Translations under genes and position numbers: made by a program
Source: Chitinophagales bacterium
Lineage (GTDB): Bacteria > Bacteroidota > Bacteroidia > Chitinophagales > JADIYW01
NCBI GenBank assembly: GCA_023957215.1
Contig: JAMLHH010000029.1
Location: 1-38,554 of the forward strand
Length of the DNA: 38,554 bases
Direction of reading: 5' to 3'
Notes under the pieces: generated by a model
Database searches by the model: none
Told to the model about the DNA's origin: nothing
What the model saw: the letters and a program-made list of their open reading frames with translations, nothing else
Part shown: positions 7,140 to 16,156 of the stretch, piece by piece
Position numbering within the stretch: position 1 is the stretch's first letter
Layout of the letters: each line of letters opens with the position of its first letter

Positions 7140-7688
7140 TTAATTGGGGACATTGTTGTCTTCGACCGATAAAATTCCGGTAATTTTAGACATTTTATAA
7201 TTTTTAAACCTATCATCAGAAACCAAGCCTTTGCCGGAGATAATATCGGTAGGTGTCGTCACTTTGACTTTCCCATCTATAATAACTTTTGATTTAGATT
7301 CATCCCACAAAAGTGTGTCTGATTCCAAAATCTCTTTTTTATAGGTGACGATTTTTACATCTTTGGAAGCAGTGACTTGTTTATAGATTTCATTTTTTTC
7401 ACCATATTTTGCACTGATGATTGCCGTCATTTTCCCCTCATCGTACAACTCCAATTCAAAGCCTTTTGGAAATATCAATTTCTCCTCTTCTTTATAATAT
7501 CTATGCATCAAGGGAGCTGTCAGAATTGCATCTGTATAGCCTCGTTCGCGATGTTGTAATTTGATATCTTCTGAAATATCAATATATGCTTGTTCCGGAT
7601 CAGCAAATTTCTTTGTATCTACGATGTTGTTTTTGCAGGCAAAAAAAGCAAGACAGCACACATAAATACTGAATACGAAAATCTTCAT
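7140..7688 (-). CDS. lptC: LPS export system periplasmic protein LptC
   Basis: LptC is the periplasmic link between the LptBFG ABC transporter and the LptA bridge that carries lipopolysaccharide to the outer membrane. From the ATG at 7688 the product is 182 residues; a second ATG three codons upstream (7697) is also possible. The N-terminus (MKIFVFSIYVCCLAFFACKNN) is hydrophobic and ends in a lipobox-like Cys, as in many Bacteroidota LptC proteins. The rest is a beta-rich jellyroll with motifs MTAIISAKYGEKNEIYKQVTA, ESDTLLWDESKSKV and SGKGLVSDDRFKNYKM. No other lpt genes are in the window. Confidence 0.85.
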   Translation of the reverse strand: MKIFVFSIYVCCLAFFACKNNIVDTKKFADPEQAYIDISEDIKLQHRERGYTDAILTAPLMHRYYKEEEKLIFPKGFELELYDEGKMTAIISAKYGEKNEIYKQVTASKDVKIVTYKKEILESDTLLWDESKSKVIIDGKVKVTTPTDIISGKGLVSDDRFKNYKMSKITGILSVEDNNVPN

Positions 7689-7775
7689 CGCATACAAATT
7701 AATACATTTTTGCCTTATTAAAATGTACGATTATACAATTGTGCGATATTCTTTGATATACTTCTTCTTGTAGAA

Positions 7776-9044
7776 TTAGGAAATTATATCAAAACCTGTA
7801 TATTTCTGTAAGACGGCAGGAATCTTGATACCTTCTTCTGTCTGATTGAGTTCGAGGATACCGGCTAAGATTCTTGGAAGAGCCAATGCGCTGCCGTTAA
7901 GTGTATGCGCTAATATCTTTTTATTGTCTTCGGTACGATATCTGAGTTTTAATCTGTTAGACTGAAAGGATTCAAAGTTTGATACGGAACTCACTTCTAA
8001 CCATCTGCCTTGTGCTACAGAATAGACCTCAAAGTCGTAGGTTAGAGCACTTGTAAAACTCATGTCACCACCACACAATCTCAATATTCTATAAGGTAGT
8101 TTGAGTTCTTTTAGCAGACCTTCTACATGTTTGCACATATCGTCTAAGGTTGCATAAGATTTATCGGGATGTTGGAGCTGTACGATTTCTACTTTATCAA
8201 ATTGATGCAATCTGTTGAGACCTCTTACATCTTTGCCATAGCTTCCTGCTTCTCTTCTAAAACATGGTGTATAGCCTGTTAATTTGATAGGAAAATCACT
8301 TTCCTCTAAAATAACGTCTCTGTACAGATTGGTCAAAGGTACTTCAGCCGTAGGTATCAGATACAGATTGTCTGCTGTGACATGGTACATTTGACCTTCT
8401 TTATCCGGTAATTGTCCCGTAGCATAGGCTGATTCTTCGCTTACCATGTGTGGCAACATCATTTCTTGATAGCCGGACTTTGCAGCTTCGCTGAGGAAAA
8501 AACTGATTAATGCACGTTGTAATACGGCACCTTTCCCGATATACACCGGAAAACCGGCACCGGATAATTTGACACCTAATTCAAAATCTATGATATTGTA
8601 TTTTTTGGCCAAATCCCAGTGTGGTAGATCGCCTTGATGAGCCGCCGGTAACTTTTCCACTTGGTACACGACGACATTGTCTTCGGCAGTTCTTCCTTCA
8701 GGAACAATATCAGCAGGTAAATTGGGCAGTTGGACAAGAGATTCATTTAATTCGGCTTCAAATTGATTGACAGCAGCTTCTTTGAAATCTATTTCATCTT
8801 TGATTTCTGCCACTCTCTTTTTGACATCTTCGGCTTTAGGATCTTTGTTTTTCATCAAAATCCCTATCTCTTTCGATAATTTGTTGCGCTCGGCGAGCAG
8901 AGCTTCCAATTCTGTTTTGGAGGCTTTTCTTTTATCATCTAATTCGATAATAGTATCTACCAAATTGATTTGTTTAAAATTTTTCTTAGTCAATCTTTTC
9001 TTGACATCTTGTGGGTTGGCTCTTAAAACATCTAATTGTAACAT
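7776..9044 (-). CDS. serS: Seryl-tRNA synthetase
   Basis: This class II aminoacyl-tRNA synthetase charges tRNA-Ser (and tRNA-Sec where present). The start is placed at the ATG at 9044 (MLQLDVLRANPQDV), giving 422 residues; a frame starting at 9065 would add seven residues and begin within the promoter. The N-terminal long coiled-coil arm (about 30-100) binds the tRNA. Class II motifs are GQLPDKEGQMYHV and TAEVPLTNLYRDVI in the active-site region, FRREAGSYGKDVRGLNRLHQFDKVE for motif 2, and NGSALALPRILAGILE for motif 3. It has its own promoter at 9063-9092. Confidence 0.97.
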   Translation of the reverse strand: MLQLDVLRANPQDVKKRLTKKNFKQINLVDTIIELDDKRKASKTELEALLAERNKLSKEIGILMKNKDPKAEDVKKRVAEIKDEIDFKEAAVNQFEAELNESLVQLPNLPADIVPEGRTAEDNVVVYQVEKLPAAHQGDLPHWDLAKKYNIIDFELGVKLSGAGFPVYIGKGAVLQRALISFFLSEAAKSGYQEMMLPHMVSEESAYATGQLPDKEGQMYHVTADNLYLIPTAEVPLTNLYRDVILEESDFPIKLTGYTPCFRREAGSYGKDVRGLNRLHQFDKVEIVQLQHPDKSYATLDDMCKHVEGLLKELKLPYRILRLCGGDMSFTSALTYDFEVYSVAQGRWLEVSSVSNFESFQSNRLKLRYRTEDNKKILAHTLNGSALALPRILAGILELNQTEEGIKIPAVLQKYTGFDIIS

Positions 9045-9062
9045 AATTAAAATTATCAGATG

Positions 9063-9092
9063 CAAATATACGGTTTCAGGATATCAAATCAA
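9063..9092 (-). promoter_or_regulatory. Promoter of serS
   Basis: Read on the minus strand, TTG (9090-9092), 19 bases, then TATATTTG (9063-9070) fits the Bacteroidetes primary sigma consensus. Transcription would begin around 9058-9060, leaving a very short leader before the ATG at 9044, which supports that start over the one at 9065. Confidence 0.75.
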
Positions 9093-9190
9093 GTGATACA
9101 AAATGCAAATTAGACGAAGGTGTCGATGCTGAGAGCTTTCACTTAATTTTAGTATAAAAAACTAGATCTTAAAAAAGATAGAGCTGAAAG

Positions 9191-11230
9191 TTACAGTAAA
9201 ATCTCTACTGCTCCATTTTCTCTGGTATCCATAAAATCAATATTTTCTTTGTGTAGGATGGATTTAAAAAGATTGTATTTTGCATATCCTAATTTACCGT
9301 CCAAAACCAAGTGTTGAAAGTCAAAAGTTTCTTTTAATTGTTTGACATCTAAGAAAAAATGATCTCCCAAAATCAAATAGTCCACATTGATTTTTGTACC
9401 TTTTTGAAACTGGAGGAGCTTGTCATTTAGAATGTAAAAGGTCTTGTTTCCTACCGTTATCATCTGACTGTCTGCCTGCACATATTTCGGTTGTACAAAA
9501 GTCCACTCATTCCAGCTATTTGTCCGTAAAAATCCACTCAAAAAATAATCATTGCTGTCTATCAATTGCTGTTGATGGTGGGTATCCGTCCATAAAAAGT
9601 TATTAACGGCAATAACGTGTGCGCCGGGGATTTGCAAAATATTTACTTCTATCTTCTTACTACGTTGATATTGTCTGAAAGAAGTGCCGAGTAATGAAAA
9701 GGTGAGTAAGGTCAAAGAATAAATCAGCCATTTGCCTTTTTTGAGTTGATACATCCATCTTCCAAAACAAATCACAGCGGATAATAAGACGAATACTTGC
9801 CACGGTAGTAAATAAATCTTGTCCATATATGCACCCGGTAGTGTAACTATCCAACTCAAGGGTAAATCAAATCCGTAGTATAAAACGACATCTAAAATTT
9901 TTCCAATCATTAAAGTGATACTTGTCGGCAAAAAATTAGAGCACAATAAGATACTCACTCCTAAATACATGGCTATTGTCACAGGCATCAAAATGATAAT
10001 ATTGGTCAATAGAAACAAGACAGGAAAATTTCCGAAATAGAAAAAACTCAAAGGCGTTGTCGCTAATTGCGCACTAACTGATAGAGCGGAAGGTACCCAA
10101 ATCAAATCTTTCACCCATTTGTTTTTGATGTATAAAATATCCTGAATGGGCTTGAATAAGAAGAGTATTCCCAGCATTGCCACAAAAGAAAGTTGAAAGC
10201 CGATATCCCAAATCAGATAAGGCTGAAAAAGTATCAAAAGAAATCCTGCCACAAAGAGAAGGTTGACAGAGTTAGACTGTTCATTTAATTTTTTACCTAT
10301 GTCGATGAAAGTAATCATCAATGCTGCTCTTAAAACTGCGGGACCTGCACCGGTCACAAAAGCAAAAACCCAAATTAAAGAAATGGGTATAAAAGAAAGC
10401 CATTTCCTCTTTCTGTAAAATCTTTTTAAAAGAAATAACATCCCTAAATAGAGAATCCCGACGTGCATGCCTGAAACTGCCAAGACATGCATCACCCCGG
10501 CTCTCATATATACCTTTTTCATGTCGTCTCGGATGTCATCTTTCTTACCTAAAAGCAATGCTTGCAGGGTGCTGGCACTTCTTATAGGAATGTATTTTTT
10601 AAAAATATCCGAACACCAAATTGAAGCTTGATAGCTCCATCTTAAAAGATAATCACCGGTATAATTTTCTGCTTTTATCAGATTGTCAGGATAGATATTT
10701 GTCGTCTGATAAATCCATTTATATCCATAATATTTTTGGGTGTCAAACTGTCCGGCATTGGTAGGTGAGGCAAGTGTTTTTATGAAAGAGCCTGCAAATA
10801 TTTTGTCACCGGGCAAAACTTCTTTTTTACGTATGGTAGCTAAAATTTTATAAGGCTGTTTTAATTCAAAATCTTTTACAGAGACTATCTTGATATAGGC
10901 TCTCGTGTTGTCATTTTTTTTACTCAATATTTTTTTGACCACAGCAGTATATGTGTAATAACCCTCTTCTAACAAAGGCACTTTTTTCTGAAAAGAATAA
11001 CTGTAAGCTCCGGAAAACATTAATGCAGAAAGGAAACAAATACCCGAAAACGCAATCCATCGTATTTTGGAAAACTTTTTATTCATCAAGAATATTCCTA
11101 ATAACAAGGTTGAAAACGAGAGTATTAGGAAAAATGTGCTGTCTATATGTAGGTAATAACCGAGTATTGTTCCGACAAATAGCGCAACAAAAGGTCTAAA
11201 CATCGGAATAAAATATAGCCACTGCATCAC
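9191..11230 (-). CDS. ComEC/Rec2-family membrane protein
   Basis: The 679-residue multi-spanning protein belongs to the ComEC/Rec2 family, the inner-membrane channel for single-stranded DNA during natural transformation. N-terminal membrane segments (about 10-75) are followed by a soluble DUF4131-like part (about 85-195). The competence domain then starts with LQALLLGKKDDI and contains the signature HVLAVSGMHVGIL (248-260), with many membrane helices up to about 520. The last 150 residues are a short soluble domain without the HxHxDH metal site of the metallo-beta-lactamase domain that many ComEC proteins carry. Whether this organism is competent cannot be judged from the window. Confidence 0.9.
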   Translation of the reverse strand: MMQWLYFIPMFRPFVALFVGTILGYYLHIDSTFFLILSFSTLLLGIFLMNKKFSKIRWIAFSGICFLSALMFSGAYSYSFQKKVPLLEEGYYTYTAVVKKILSKKNDNTRAYIKIVSVKDFELKQPYKILATIRKKEVLPGDKIFAGSFIKTLASPTNAGQFDTQKYYGYKWIYQTTNIYPDNLIKAENYTGDYLLRWSYQASIWCSDIFKKYIPIRSASTLQALLLGKKDDIRDDMKKVYMRAGVMHVLAVSGMHVGILYLGMLFLLKRFYRKRKWLSFIPISLIWVFAFVTGAGPAVLRAALMITFIDIGKKLNEQSNSVNLLFVAGFLLILFQPYLIWDIGFQLSFVAMLGILFLFKPIQDILYIKNKWVKDLIWVPSALSVSAQLATTPLSFFYFGNFPVLFLLTNIIILMPVTIAMYLGVSILLCSNFLPTSITLMIGKILDVVLYYGFDLPLSWIVTLPGAYMDKIYLLPWQVFVLLSAVICFGRWMYQLKKGKWLIYSLTLLTFSLLGTSFRQYQRSKKIEVNILQIPGAHVIAVNNFLWTDTHHQQQLIDSNDYFLSGFLRTNSWNEWTFVQPKYVQADSQMITVGNKTFYILNDKLLQFQKGTKINVDYLILGDHFFLDVKQLKETFDFQHLVLDGKLGYAKYNLFKSILHKENIDFMDTRENGAVEILL

Positions 11231-11260
11231 CTACTTCATATAAGAATGTACGAATGAATT

Positions 11261-11548
11261 TTAATTACTCGCAGAATCGGTATTTACAATCCCCAACGGA
11301 TCTATATAAGGATGATTGAGCTCATCGTCATCCTCAATCAGCCCATATTTTTTAAATGGTTGTGTATAATTTCTTATCGAATCATCAAATTCTGTTTCAC
11401 TCGACTTAATGATTTCATACACTTCATTGTGTCTGTAAAAAGGAACACCTGTTTTCCTAAATAGTCGGGTTAAATATGCAACTGTTGCAAATGTGACTAT
11501 GGCAACCAAAACAACTATGATAATCTTATACTTTTGCATATACTCCAA
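11261..11548 (-). CDS. Small membrane-anchored protein of unknown function
   Basis: This is a 95-residue protein with one predicted membrane helix near the N-terminus (KIIIVVLVAIVTFATVAYL, about 7-25), then a basic stop (RLFRKTG) and an acidic soluble tail. The start may be the ATG at 11548 or the one three codons later. No family is recognised. It lies between the comEC-like gene and the fluoride channel gene, all on the same strand. Confidence 0.65.
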   Translation of the reverse strand: MEYMQKYKIIIVVLVAIVTFATVAYLTRLFRKTGVPFYRHNEVYEIIKSSETEFDDSIRNYTQPFKKYGLIEDDDELNHPYIDPLGIVNTDSASN

Positions 11549-11613
11549 GTGTAAAGTTAATTAAATTATTGAGAAGGTGAAATTTAAGAATATAGAAAGT
11601 AATATGTAAAAGA

Positions 11614-11991
11614 TTATTTACTAATGGCAATCCCTGCCCAAACACCAATCAATCCCAATAATAAACTTAGAAACATGTACAAAATTGAAGTACTGTAATT
11701 CCCTCCTAACATCAGACCCAAACTTTCAGAGGAAAAGGTTGAAAAAGTGGTAAATCCACCACAAAAACCGGTGATAAAAAGTAGTTTTAAATTAGAATTA
11801 ACCAATACGTCTCTTTCCATCCACCCTACTAAAAGACCTATTAAAAAGCAACCTATAATATTAACTATAAAAGTTTGAAAAGGGAAACTTTTGGTAAGAG
11901 ACTTGGGCATGATGACTGCTACAATATATCTCATGATGCTTCCGGCACCTCCTCCCAATCCTACTAATAATATTGATTTTATAAATGCCAA
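11614..11991 (-). CDS. crcB: Fluoride channel FluC (CrcB)
   Basis: This small dual-topology membrane protein exports fluoride as a dimer. It has 125 residues and four predicted helices. The family motifs are GGGAGSIMRYIV at the N-terminus, FIVNIIGCFLIGLL in the second helix and GFCGGFTTFSTFSSE in the third, the last carrying the Phe/Thr/Ser residues of the fluoride pathway. It starts 11 bases after pgk, so it appears to be the last gene of a glycolytic unit. There is no room for a fluoride riboswitch in front of it, so control must come from the operon. Confidence 0.95.
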   Translation of the reverse strand: MAFIKSILLVGLGGGAGSIMRYIVAVIMPKSLTKSFPFQTFIVNIIGCFLIGLLVGWMERDVLVNSNLKLLFITGFCGGFTTFSTFSSESLGLMLGGNYSTSILYMFLSLLLGLIGVWAGIAISK

Positions 11992-12002
11992 AATTTTAGC
12001 TT

Positions 12003-13220
12003 TTAGCCTTGAATGGCTGCTATGCCCGGCAAGGTCTTTCCTTCAAATAATTCGAGTAATGCGCCACCACCGGTAGAAATATAACTCACTCTTTCAGCTA
12101 AGTCAAATTGATTGATGGCTGCGACCGAATCTCCTCCTCCTATCAAGGAAAATGCCCCGTTGTCCGTAGCATCTGCCACGGCAAGAGCGATAGATTTTGT
12201 TCCATGACTGAAAGCTTCCATTTCAAAAACGCCCATCGGTCCATTCCATAATACAGTTTTAGAGCTTTTTATCACTTTTGAATATTCTGCTATTGTCTTT
12301 TCGGCAATATCCAATCCCATCCAGTCATTAGGGGTATTTTCAATACTGCAAGCTTGAGTATGTGCATCGTTGCTAAATTGATCTGCCACAATATGATCTT
12401 GAGGAATATATACATTGACACCTCTGTCCTTCGCTTTTTTCAAAACATCCAATGCGGTATCCATCTTGTCTTCCTCACACAGACTTTTTCCTATCGGTTG
12501 ACCTTGTGCTTTTAAAAAGGTATAGGACATTCCACCACCGATGATGATATTATCAGCTATGTTTAAAAGATTTTCTATTACTAAAATCTTATCTGATACT
12601 TTTGCACCACCTATAATGGCAGTAAAAGGTTTTTCGGGCGACTTGATGACTTTCTCGGCGTTTTTAATTTCTGCTTCCATCAAATAACCAAATGCTTTAT
12701 AATCGGGTTGGAAAAACTTTGCCACTATTGTAGTACTTGCATGTGCTCTGTGGGCACTACCAAAAGCATCGTTGATATAAATATCTCCCAATCTGCTGAG
12801 CTTTTCGGAAAAAGCTTCCTCTCCTTTAGTTTCTTCTTTATGAAACCTTGTGTTTTCTAAAAGAAGAACGTGTCCCTGCTGTAAAATTTTTACTTGTTGC
12901 TCTGTTTTTTCACCAATACAGTCATTTGCAAAAAGTACATCTGTACCCAACAATTCCGAAAGTCTTTGTACTACATGTTTTAAAGTAAATCTCTCATAGT
13001 CTATACTTCCATCCTCTTTTAGTTTTTTTAGAGGACGACCGAGGTGTGACATCAAGATAGCTGCACCTCCATCTTTTAATACTTTTTTTATGGTAGGTAA
13101 AGCAGCACGTATTCTTGTGTCATCTGTAACGGCAAAAGTTTTTTTGTCTAAAGGAACATTAAAATCAACTCTAATTAATACTTTTCTCCCTTTAAAATGA
13201 ATTTGATCTATCTGACTCAT
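12003..13220 (-). CDS. pgk: Phosphoglycerate kinase
   Basis: This enzyme makes ATP and 3-phosphoglycerate from 1,3-bisphosphoglycerate and ADP in glycolysis. The length of 405 residues is normal. Motifs are VLIRVDFNVPLD at the N-terminus, the substrate loop ILMSHLGRP, LLENTRFHKEE, NDAFGSAHRAHAST, and in the nucleotide domain GGAKVSDKI, TVLWNGPMGVFE and SLIGGGDSVAAI, ending STGGGALLELFEGKTLPGI. It lies 44 bases behind gap and 11 bases before crcB on the same strand. Confidence 0.98.
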   Translation of the reverse strand: MSQIDQIHFKGRKVLIRVDFNVPLDKKTFAVTDDTRIRAALPTIKKVLKDGGAAILMSHLGRPLKKLKEDGSIDYERFTLKHVVQRLSELLGTDVLFANDCIGEKTEQQVKILQQGHVLLLENTRFHKEETKGEEAFSEKLSRLGDIYINDAFGSAHRAHASTTIVAKFFQPDYKAFGYLMEAEIKNAEKVIKSPEKPFTAIIGGAKVSDKILVIENLLNIADNIIIGGGMSYTFLKAQGQPIGKSLCEEDKMDTALDVLKKAKDRGVNVYIPQDHIVADQFSNDAHTQACSIENTPNDWMGLDIAEKTIAEYSKVIKSSKTVLWNGPMGVFEMEAFSHGTKSIALAVADATDNGAFSLIGGGDSVAAINQFDLAERVSYISTGGGALLELFEGKTLPGIAAIQG

Positions 13221-13264
13221 AAAAAAATAAAAGTTGTTATACTAAAATGTAGATTTAATTTGCG

Positions 13265-14275
13265 CTACAATTTAGCAACTTTTAAAATTAATTCAGCTAA
13301 TCTGCAAGAATAACCGTATTCATTGTCGTACCAACCCACAATTTTGCAATATTTGTCACCAATAAAATCAGTCAAACCTGCATCAAAAATACAAGAATGA
13401 GGATTGCCTACAATATCGGATGAAACCAAAGGAGCTTCTGTATATTCCAAAATGTCTTTTAGTCGTCCACTTTCGGCGGCTGTTTTAAAAGCTTGATTCA
13501 CCTCTTTTATATCTGATGGCTTGGAAAGATTACAATATACTTCTGTCAAAGAACCATCCAAAACAGGTACTCTTGTGGCGGTGGCTATCATCTTACCTTT
13601 TACTTCCGGCATGACGAGTTCCACGGCTTTGGCAGCATTGGTGGTGGTGGGTATCAAATTAGCGGCAGCAGCTCTTGCTCTTCTGAAATCGGTCTTATGT
13701 AAACCGTCATGTAACTTTTGATCGGCGGTATAAGCATGCACTGTCGAAACAAAAGCACTTTCTATCCCAAAGTTTTCTTCCAAAACTTTGATTATAGGCG
13801 CCAAACAATTGGTTGTACAAGATGCATTGGAAAGTATAATGTCTTCATCAGTAATGATATCATCGTTGATGCCTAACACTATCGTCTTCGTGATGGAATC
13901 ACCGGGGGCAGAAATAATTACTTTTTTCGCGCCGGATTGAAGATGTACACTTGCTTTCTCGAAAGTTCTTGCCCTGCCGGTACACTCAATAACGATATCA
14001 ATATCTTCTTGCTTCCAAGGTAGGTCTTCGATGTTTTCGATTGTATAATAAGCTATTTTCTTGTCTGTCTGATTGTTTATAATCAGATAGTTGTCTTTTG
14101 CTTTTACTTGTTGTTGCCAGATGCCGTGAGCGCTGTCATATTGTATGAGGTGGGCGGCTAATTCGGCGGTTGCCAAATCATTGACGGCTACAAGTTCTAT
14201 TTCGGGATGCAGGTAAAGATGTCTGAAGATTAAACGACCTATTCTTCCTAAGCCATTAATTGCAATACGTTTCAT
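13265..14275 (-). CDS. gap: Glyceraldehyde-3-phosphate dehydrogenase, type I
   Basis: This enzyme oxidises glyceraldehyde 3-phosphate to 1,3-bisphosphoglycerate with NAD, feeding directly into the downstream pgk product. It has 336 residues. The N-terminal Rossmann motif is INGLGRIGR, and VAVNDL with Asp33 suggests preference for NAD. The catalytic Cys153 lies in SNASCTTNCLAP, with the partner His in STVHAYTADQKLHDG. The C-terminus has VGWYDNEYGYSCRLAEL. It heads the gap-pgk-crcB cluster and has a candidate -7 element at 14300-14307. Confidence 0.97.
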   Translation of the reverse strand: MKRIAINGLGRIGRLIFRHLYLHPEIELVAVNDLATAELAAHLIQYDSAHGIWQQQVKAKDNYLIINNQTDKKIAYYTIENIEDLPWKQEDIDIVIECTGRARTFEKASVHLQSGAKKVIISAPGDSITKTIVLGINDDIITDEDIILSNASCTTNCLAPIIKVLEENFGIESAFVSTVHAYTADQKLHDGLHKTDFRRARAAAANLIPTTTNAAKAVELVMPEVKGKMIATATRVPVLDGSLTEVYCNLSKPSDIKEVNQAFKTAAESGRLKDILEYTEAPLVSSDIVGNPHSCIFDAGLTDFIGDKYCKIVGWYDNEYGYSCRLAELILKVAKL

Positions 14276-14299
14276 GTAAGTCTAACAAAAAGTAAGATG

Positions 14300-14307
14300 C
14301 AAAGTTA
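14300..14307 (-). promoter_or_regulatory. -7 element of the gap operon
   Basis: On the minus strand this reads TAACTTTG, fitting TAnnTTTG, 25 bases upstream of the gap ATG. No clear -33 element was found at the expected distance. Confidence 0.45.
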
Positions 14308-14347
14308 GATAAATCAACAAGAAAAATCATTAATTTATGAGTCAAGG

Positions 14348-14378
14348 TTTGGAAAATTAAAAGTAGTACGTATATTTG
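14348..14378 (+). promoter_or_regulatory. Promoter of the tRNA-Glu gene
   Basis: TTTG (14348-14351), exactly 19 bases, then TATATTTG (14371-14378) is a textbook Bacteroidetes promoter. It lies 41 bases upstream of the mature tRNA, leaving a short 5' leader to be removed by RNase P. It is divergent from the gap operon. Confidence 0.85.
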
Positions 14379-14419
14379 CAGTCGCTTTGGTGAAAAGAGG
14401 CTTAAATTACTGCATTTAT

Positions 14420-14494
14420 GGCCCGTTCGTCTATCGGCTAGGACACCAGATTTTCATTCTGGTAAGAGGGGTTCGATTCCCCTACGGGCTACCA
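14420..14494 (+). tRNA. tRNA-Glu (anticodon UUC)
   Basis: A 75-base gene with CCA encoded (14492-14494). The acceptor stem GGCCCGT pairs with ACGGGCT (one G-U at the first pair). The anticodon stem CCAGA/TCTGG closes the loop TTTTCAT with anticodon TTC at 14453-14455. The T stem-loop is GAGGGGTTCGATTCCCCT with the standard GTTCGATTC core. It stands alone between its own promoter and terminator. Confidence 0.97.
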
Positions 14495-14497
14495 AGT

Positions 14498-14541
14498 AAA
14501 AACGCAATTAATTGTCATACAGTTGATTGCGTTTTTTTCTT
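14498..14541 (+). terminator. Terminator of the tRNA-Glu transcript
   Basis: AAAACGCAAT (14499-14508) pairs with ATTGCGTTTT (14526-14535), followed by a T-rich run. It begins four bases after the tRNA CCA end. Confidence 0.85.
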
Positions 14542-14694
14542 TTTACTCCCTTACCTTGCTTTTACTTCAGTGAAAATCTACCTGTAAAAGCTTTTTTGAC
14601 TTGACTTAAGTCAAATTTTGAACGTAGAGTATCGATTTGGAATAATAAAGATGTCAGAGTCTCTTTATGTATGTTAACATTAAGAAATATTTTA

Positions 14695-14702
14695 TATTTT
14701 TG
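14695..14702 (+). promoter_or_regulatory. -7 element in front of the GH5 gene
   Basis: TATTTTTG fits TAnnTTTG but ends only seven bases before the first ATG (14710), which would make a nearly leaderless message. No good -33 element is seen. Confidence 0.35.
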
Positions 14703-14709
14703 AAATCAA

Positions 14710-16134
14710 ATGATGACTACAAAATTTAACTTATTAGGCATAAGCTGTTTAGTGCTTATGTTGTCTTTATCTGCTTGTAAAAAAGATAAAAAGACCGAAA
14801 ATACGGAGGAAGCAGTCCAGTTTAAAACTATTAATGACGAATATGGAAGGCAATTGATATTGCATGGATTGAATACTTCTTCCGGTGCAAAAGGTGCTCC
14901 CGACCGCATGCCGTGGATAGCTGAGTCTGATGTGGAAAGAGAGGCAACACAATTGGGATTTAATTTTGTGAGATATCTTATTTTTTGGGATTTTGTAGAG
15001 CCTGAAAAAGGCAAATTCAATACAGATTATCTCAATGAAGTACAAAAAAGAGTAGAATGGTACACCGATAGGGGAATGTACGTCATGTTAGATATGCATC
15101 AAGACTTATATTCCCTTGAGTTTGGCGGCGATGGCGCTCCCAAATGGGCAATAGAAACCGACGGTGCTGATAATACAGTGATGGATGGTCCATGGTGGTT
15201 ACAAAATATTTCACCGGCGGTCATTAATGCATGGACAAATTTTTGGGAATATGATAAATACAAATATTTACAAGACCACTATATAGAAATGTGGAAATTT
15301 GTGATGAATCATTTTAAAAACAATTCGCATGTCATCGGTTATGACTTGATGAATGAACCTTGGGGTGGCGACCTGATAAAAACCTTTATCAGTGGAGATT
15401 TTGAGAGTAAGCAATTGACAGCTTTTTATAATAGAATGATACCTGAATTGAGAAAAGTGGATAATAACAAGTATCTCTTTTTTGAATCTGCACCGGCACC
15501 TGTGACTTTTGGTGTGGCTACAAGACTCAAGAAATTAAATGTTTCCACTGATAAATTAGTATTTGCTCCGCACGTATATCCTTTGGGTACACATGAGGGC
15601 AAACCATATAGTCCGGCTGATAAAAAAATGGTACAAGACTGGTTAAAGGAACGTAGTAAGGAAGTTGTCAGGTTTGGTGGTATTCCTTTGTTGTGTGGTG
15701 AATTTGGCTTATCTCCGACTGTTAAAGACTTTGACGTTTATCTGAAAGAAATCACCGGTATATTTGATGACAATCTTTGGCATTGGGCATATTGGAGCAA
15801 TGATGATGGAGGCTGGTCTCCACTCAGATCTGACGGTACTGAAACAGAGATTGCCCAATACTTAGTGAGGGCGTATCCGAAAGCTACTGCCGGAAGTATT
15901 AAAAACTTTAATTACGATTGGGATCGCAAAGTTTTTGAAATGGAGTACACTGCGAATCCTTCTATCATTCAGCCGACGGAAATTTTTGTCCCTCAACGAT
16001 ACTTTCCCAATGGATATAACTTGGATATAGAAACATCATCTACTTATACGAAAGACTTTAATGAGAGCAACCAGACTCTTTCTCTTAAAGTAGATCAACA
16101 TGCAGATGTAAAAGTAAAAATTACGGCGAAGTAA
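14710..16134 (+). CDS. GH5 glycosidase lipoprotein, endoglycoceramidase-like
   Basis: This 474-residue exported lipoprotein begins with a signal peptide ending LSLSAC (lipobox Cys23) followed by KKDKK. The catalytic part is a GH5 TIM barrel. It has LHGLNTSSGAKGAP near the start, RYLIFWDFVEPEKG, the MLDMHQD strand, the acid/base Glu216 in DLMNEPWGG and the nucleophile Glu331 in LLCGEFGL. The order of motifs, and especially the MHQDLYS and NEPWGG segments, resembles endoglycoceramidases, which cut the whole glycan from glycosphingolipids. A small C-terminal beta domain (about 395-474) follows, as in those enzymes. Two adjacent ATGs can start it. The exact substrate is inferred, and another beta-glucosidic substrate is possible. 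Confidence 0.82.
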   Translation: MMTTKFNLLGISCLVLMLSLSACKKDKKTENTEEAVQFKTINDEYGRQLILHGLNTSSGAKGAPDRMPWIAESDVEREATQLGFNFVRYLIFWDFVEPEKGKFNTDYLNEVQKRVEWYTDRGMYVMLDMHQDLYSLEFGGDGAPKWAIETDGADNTVMDGPWWLQNISPAVINAWTNFWEYDKYKYLQDHYIEMWKFVMNHFKNNSHVIGYDLMNEPWGGDLIKTFISGDFESKQLTAFYNRMIPELRKVDNNKYLFFESAPAPVTFGVATRLKKLNVSTDKLVFAPHVYPLGTHEGKPYSPADKKMVQDWLKERSKEVVRFGGIPLLCGEFGLSPTVKDFDVYLKEITGIFDDNLWHWAYWSNDDGGWSPLRSDGTETEIAQYLVRAYPKATAGSIKNFNYDWDRKVFEMEYTANPSIIQPTEIFVPQRYFPNGYNLDIETSSTYTKDFNESNQTLSLKVDQHADVKVKITAK

Positions 16135-16156
16135 AACCGCTTATTTTATAGTTATG

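Noticed and set aside
9045..9065. A seven-residue longer serS N-terminus
   Set aside because: It begins inside the promoter -7 element, and the family starts at MLQLDVLR.
11992..12002. A fluoride riboswitch in front of crcB
   Set aside because: Only 11 bases separate pgk and crcB, so there is no space for the aptamer.
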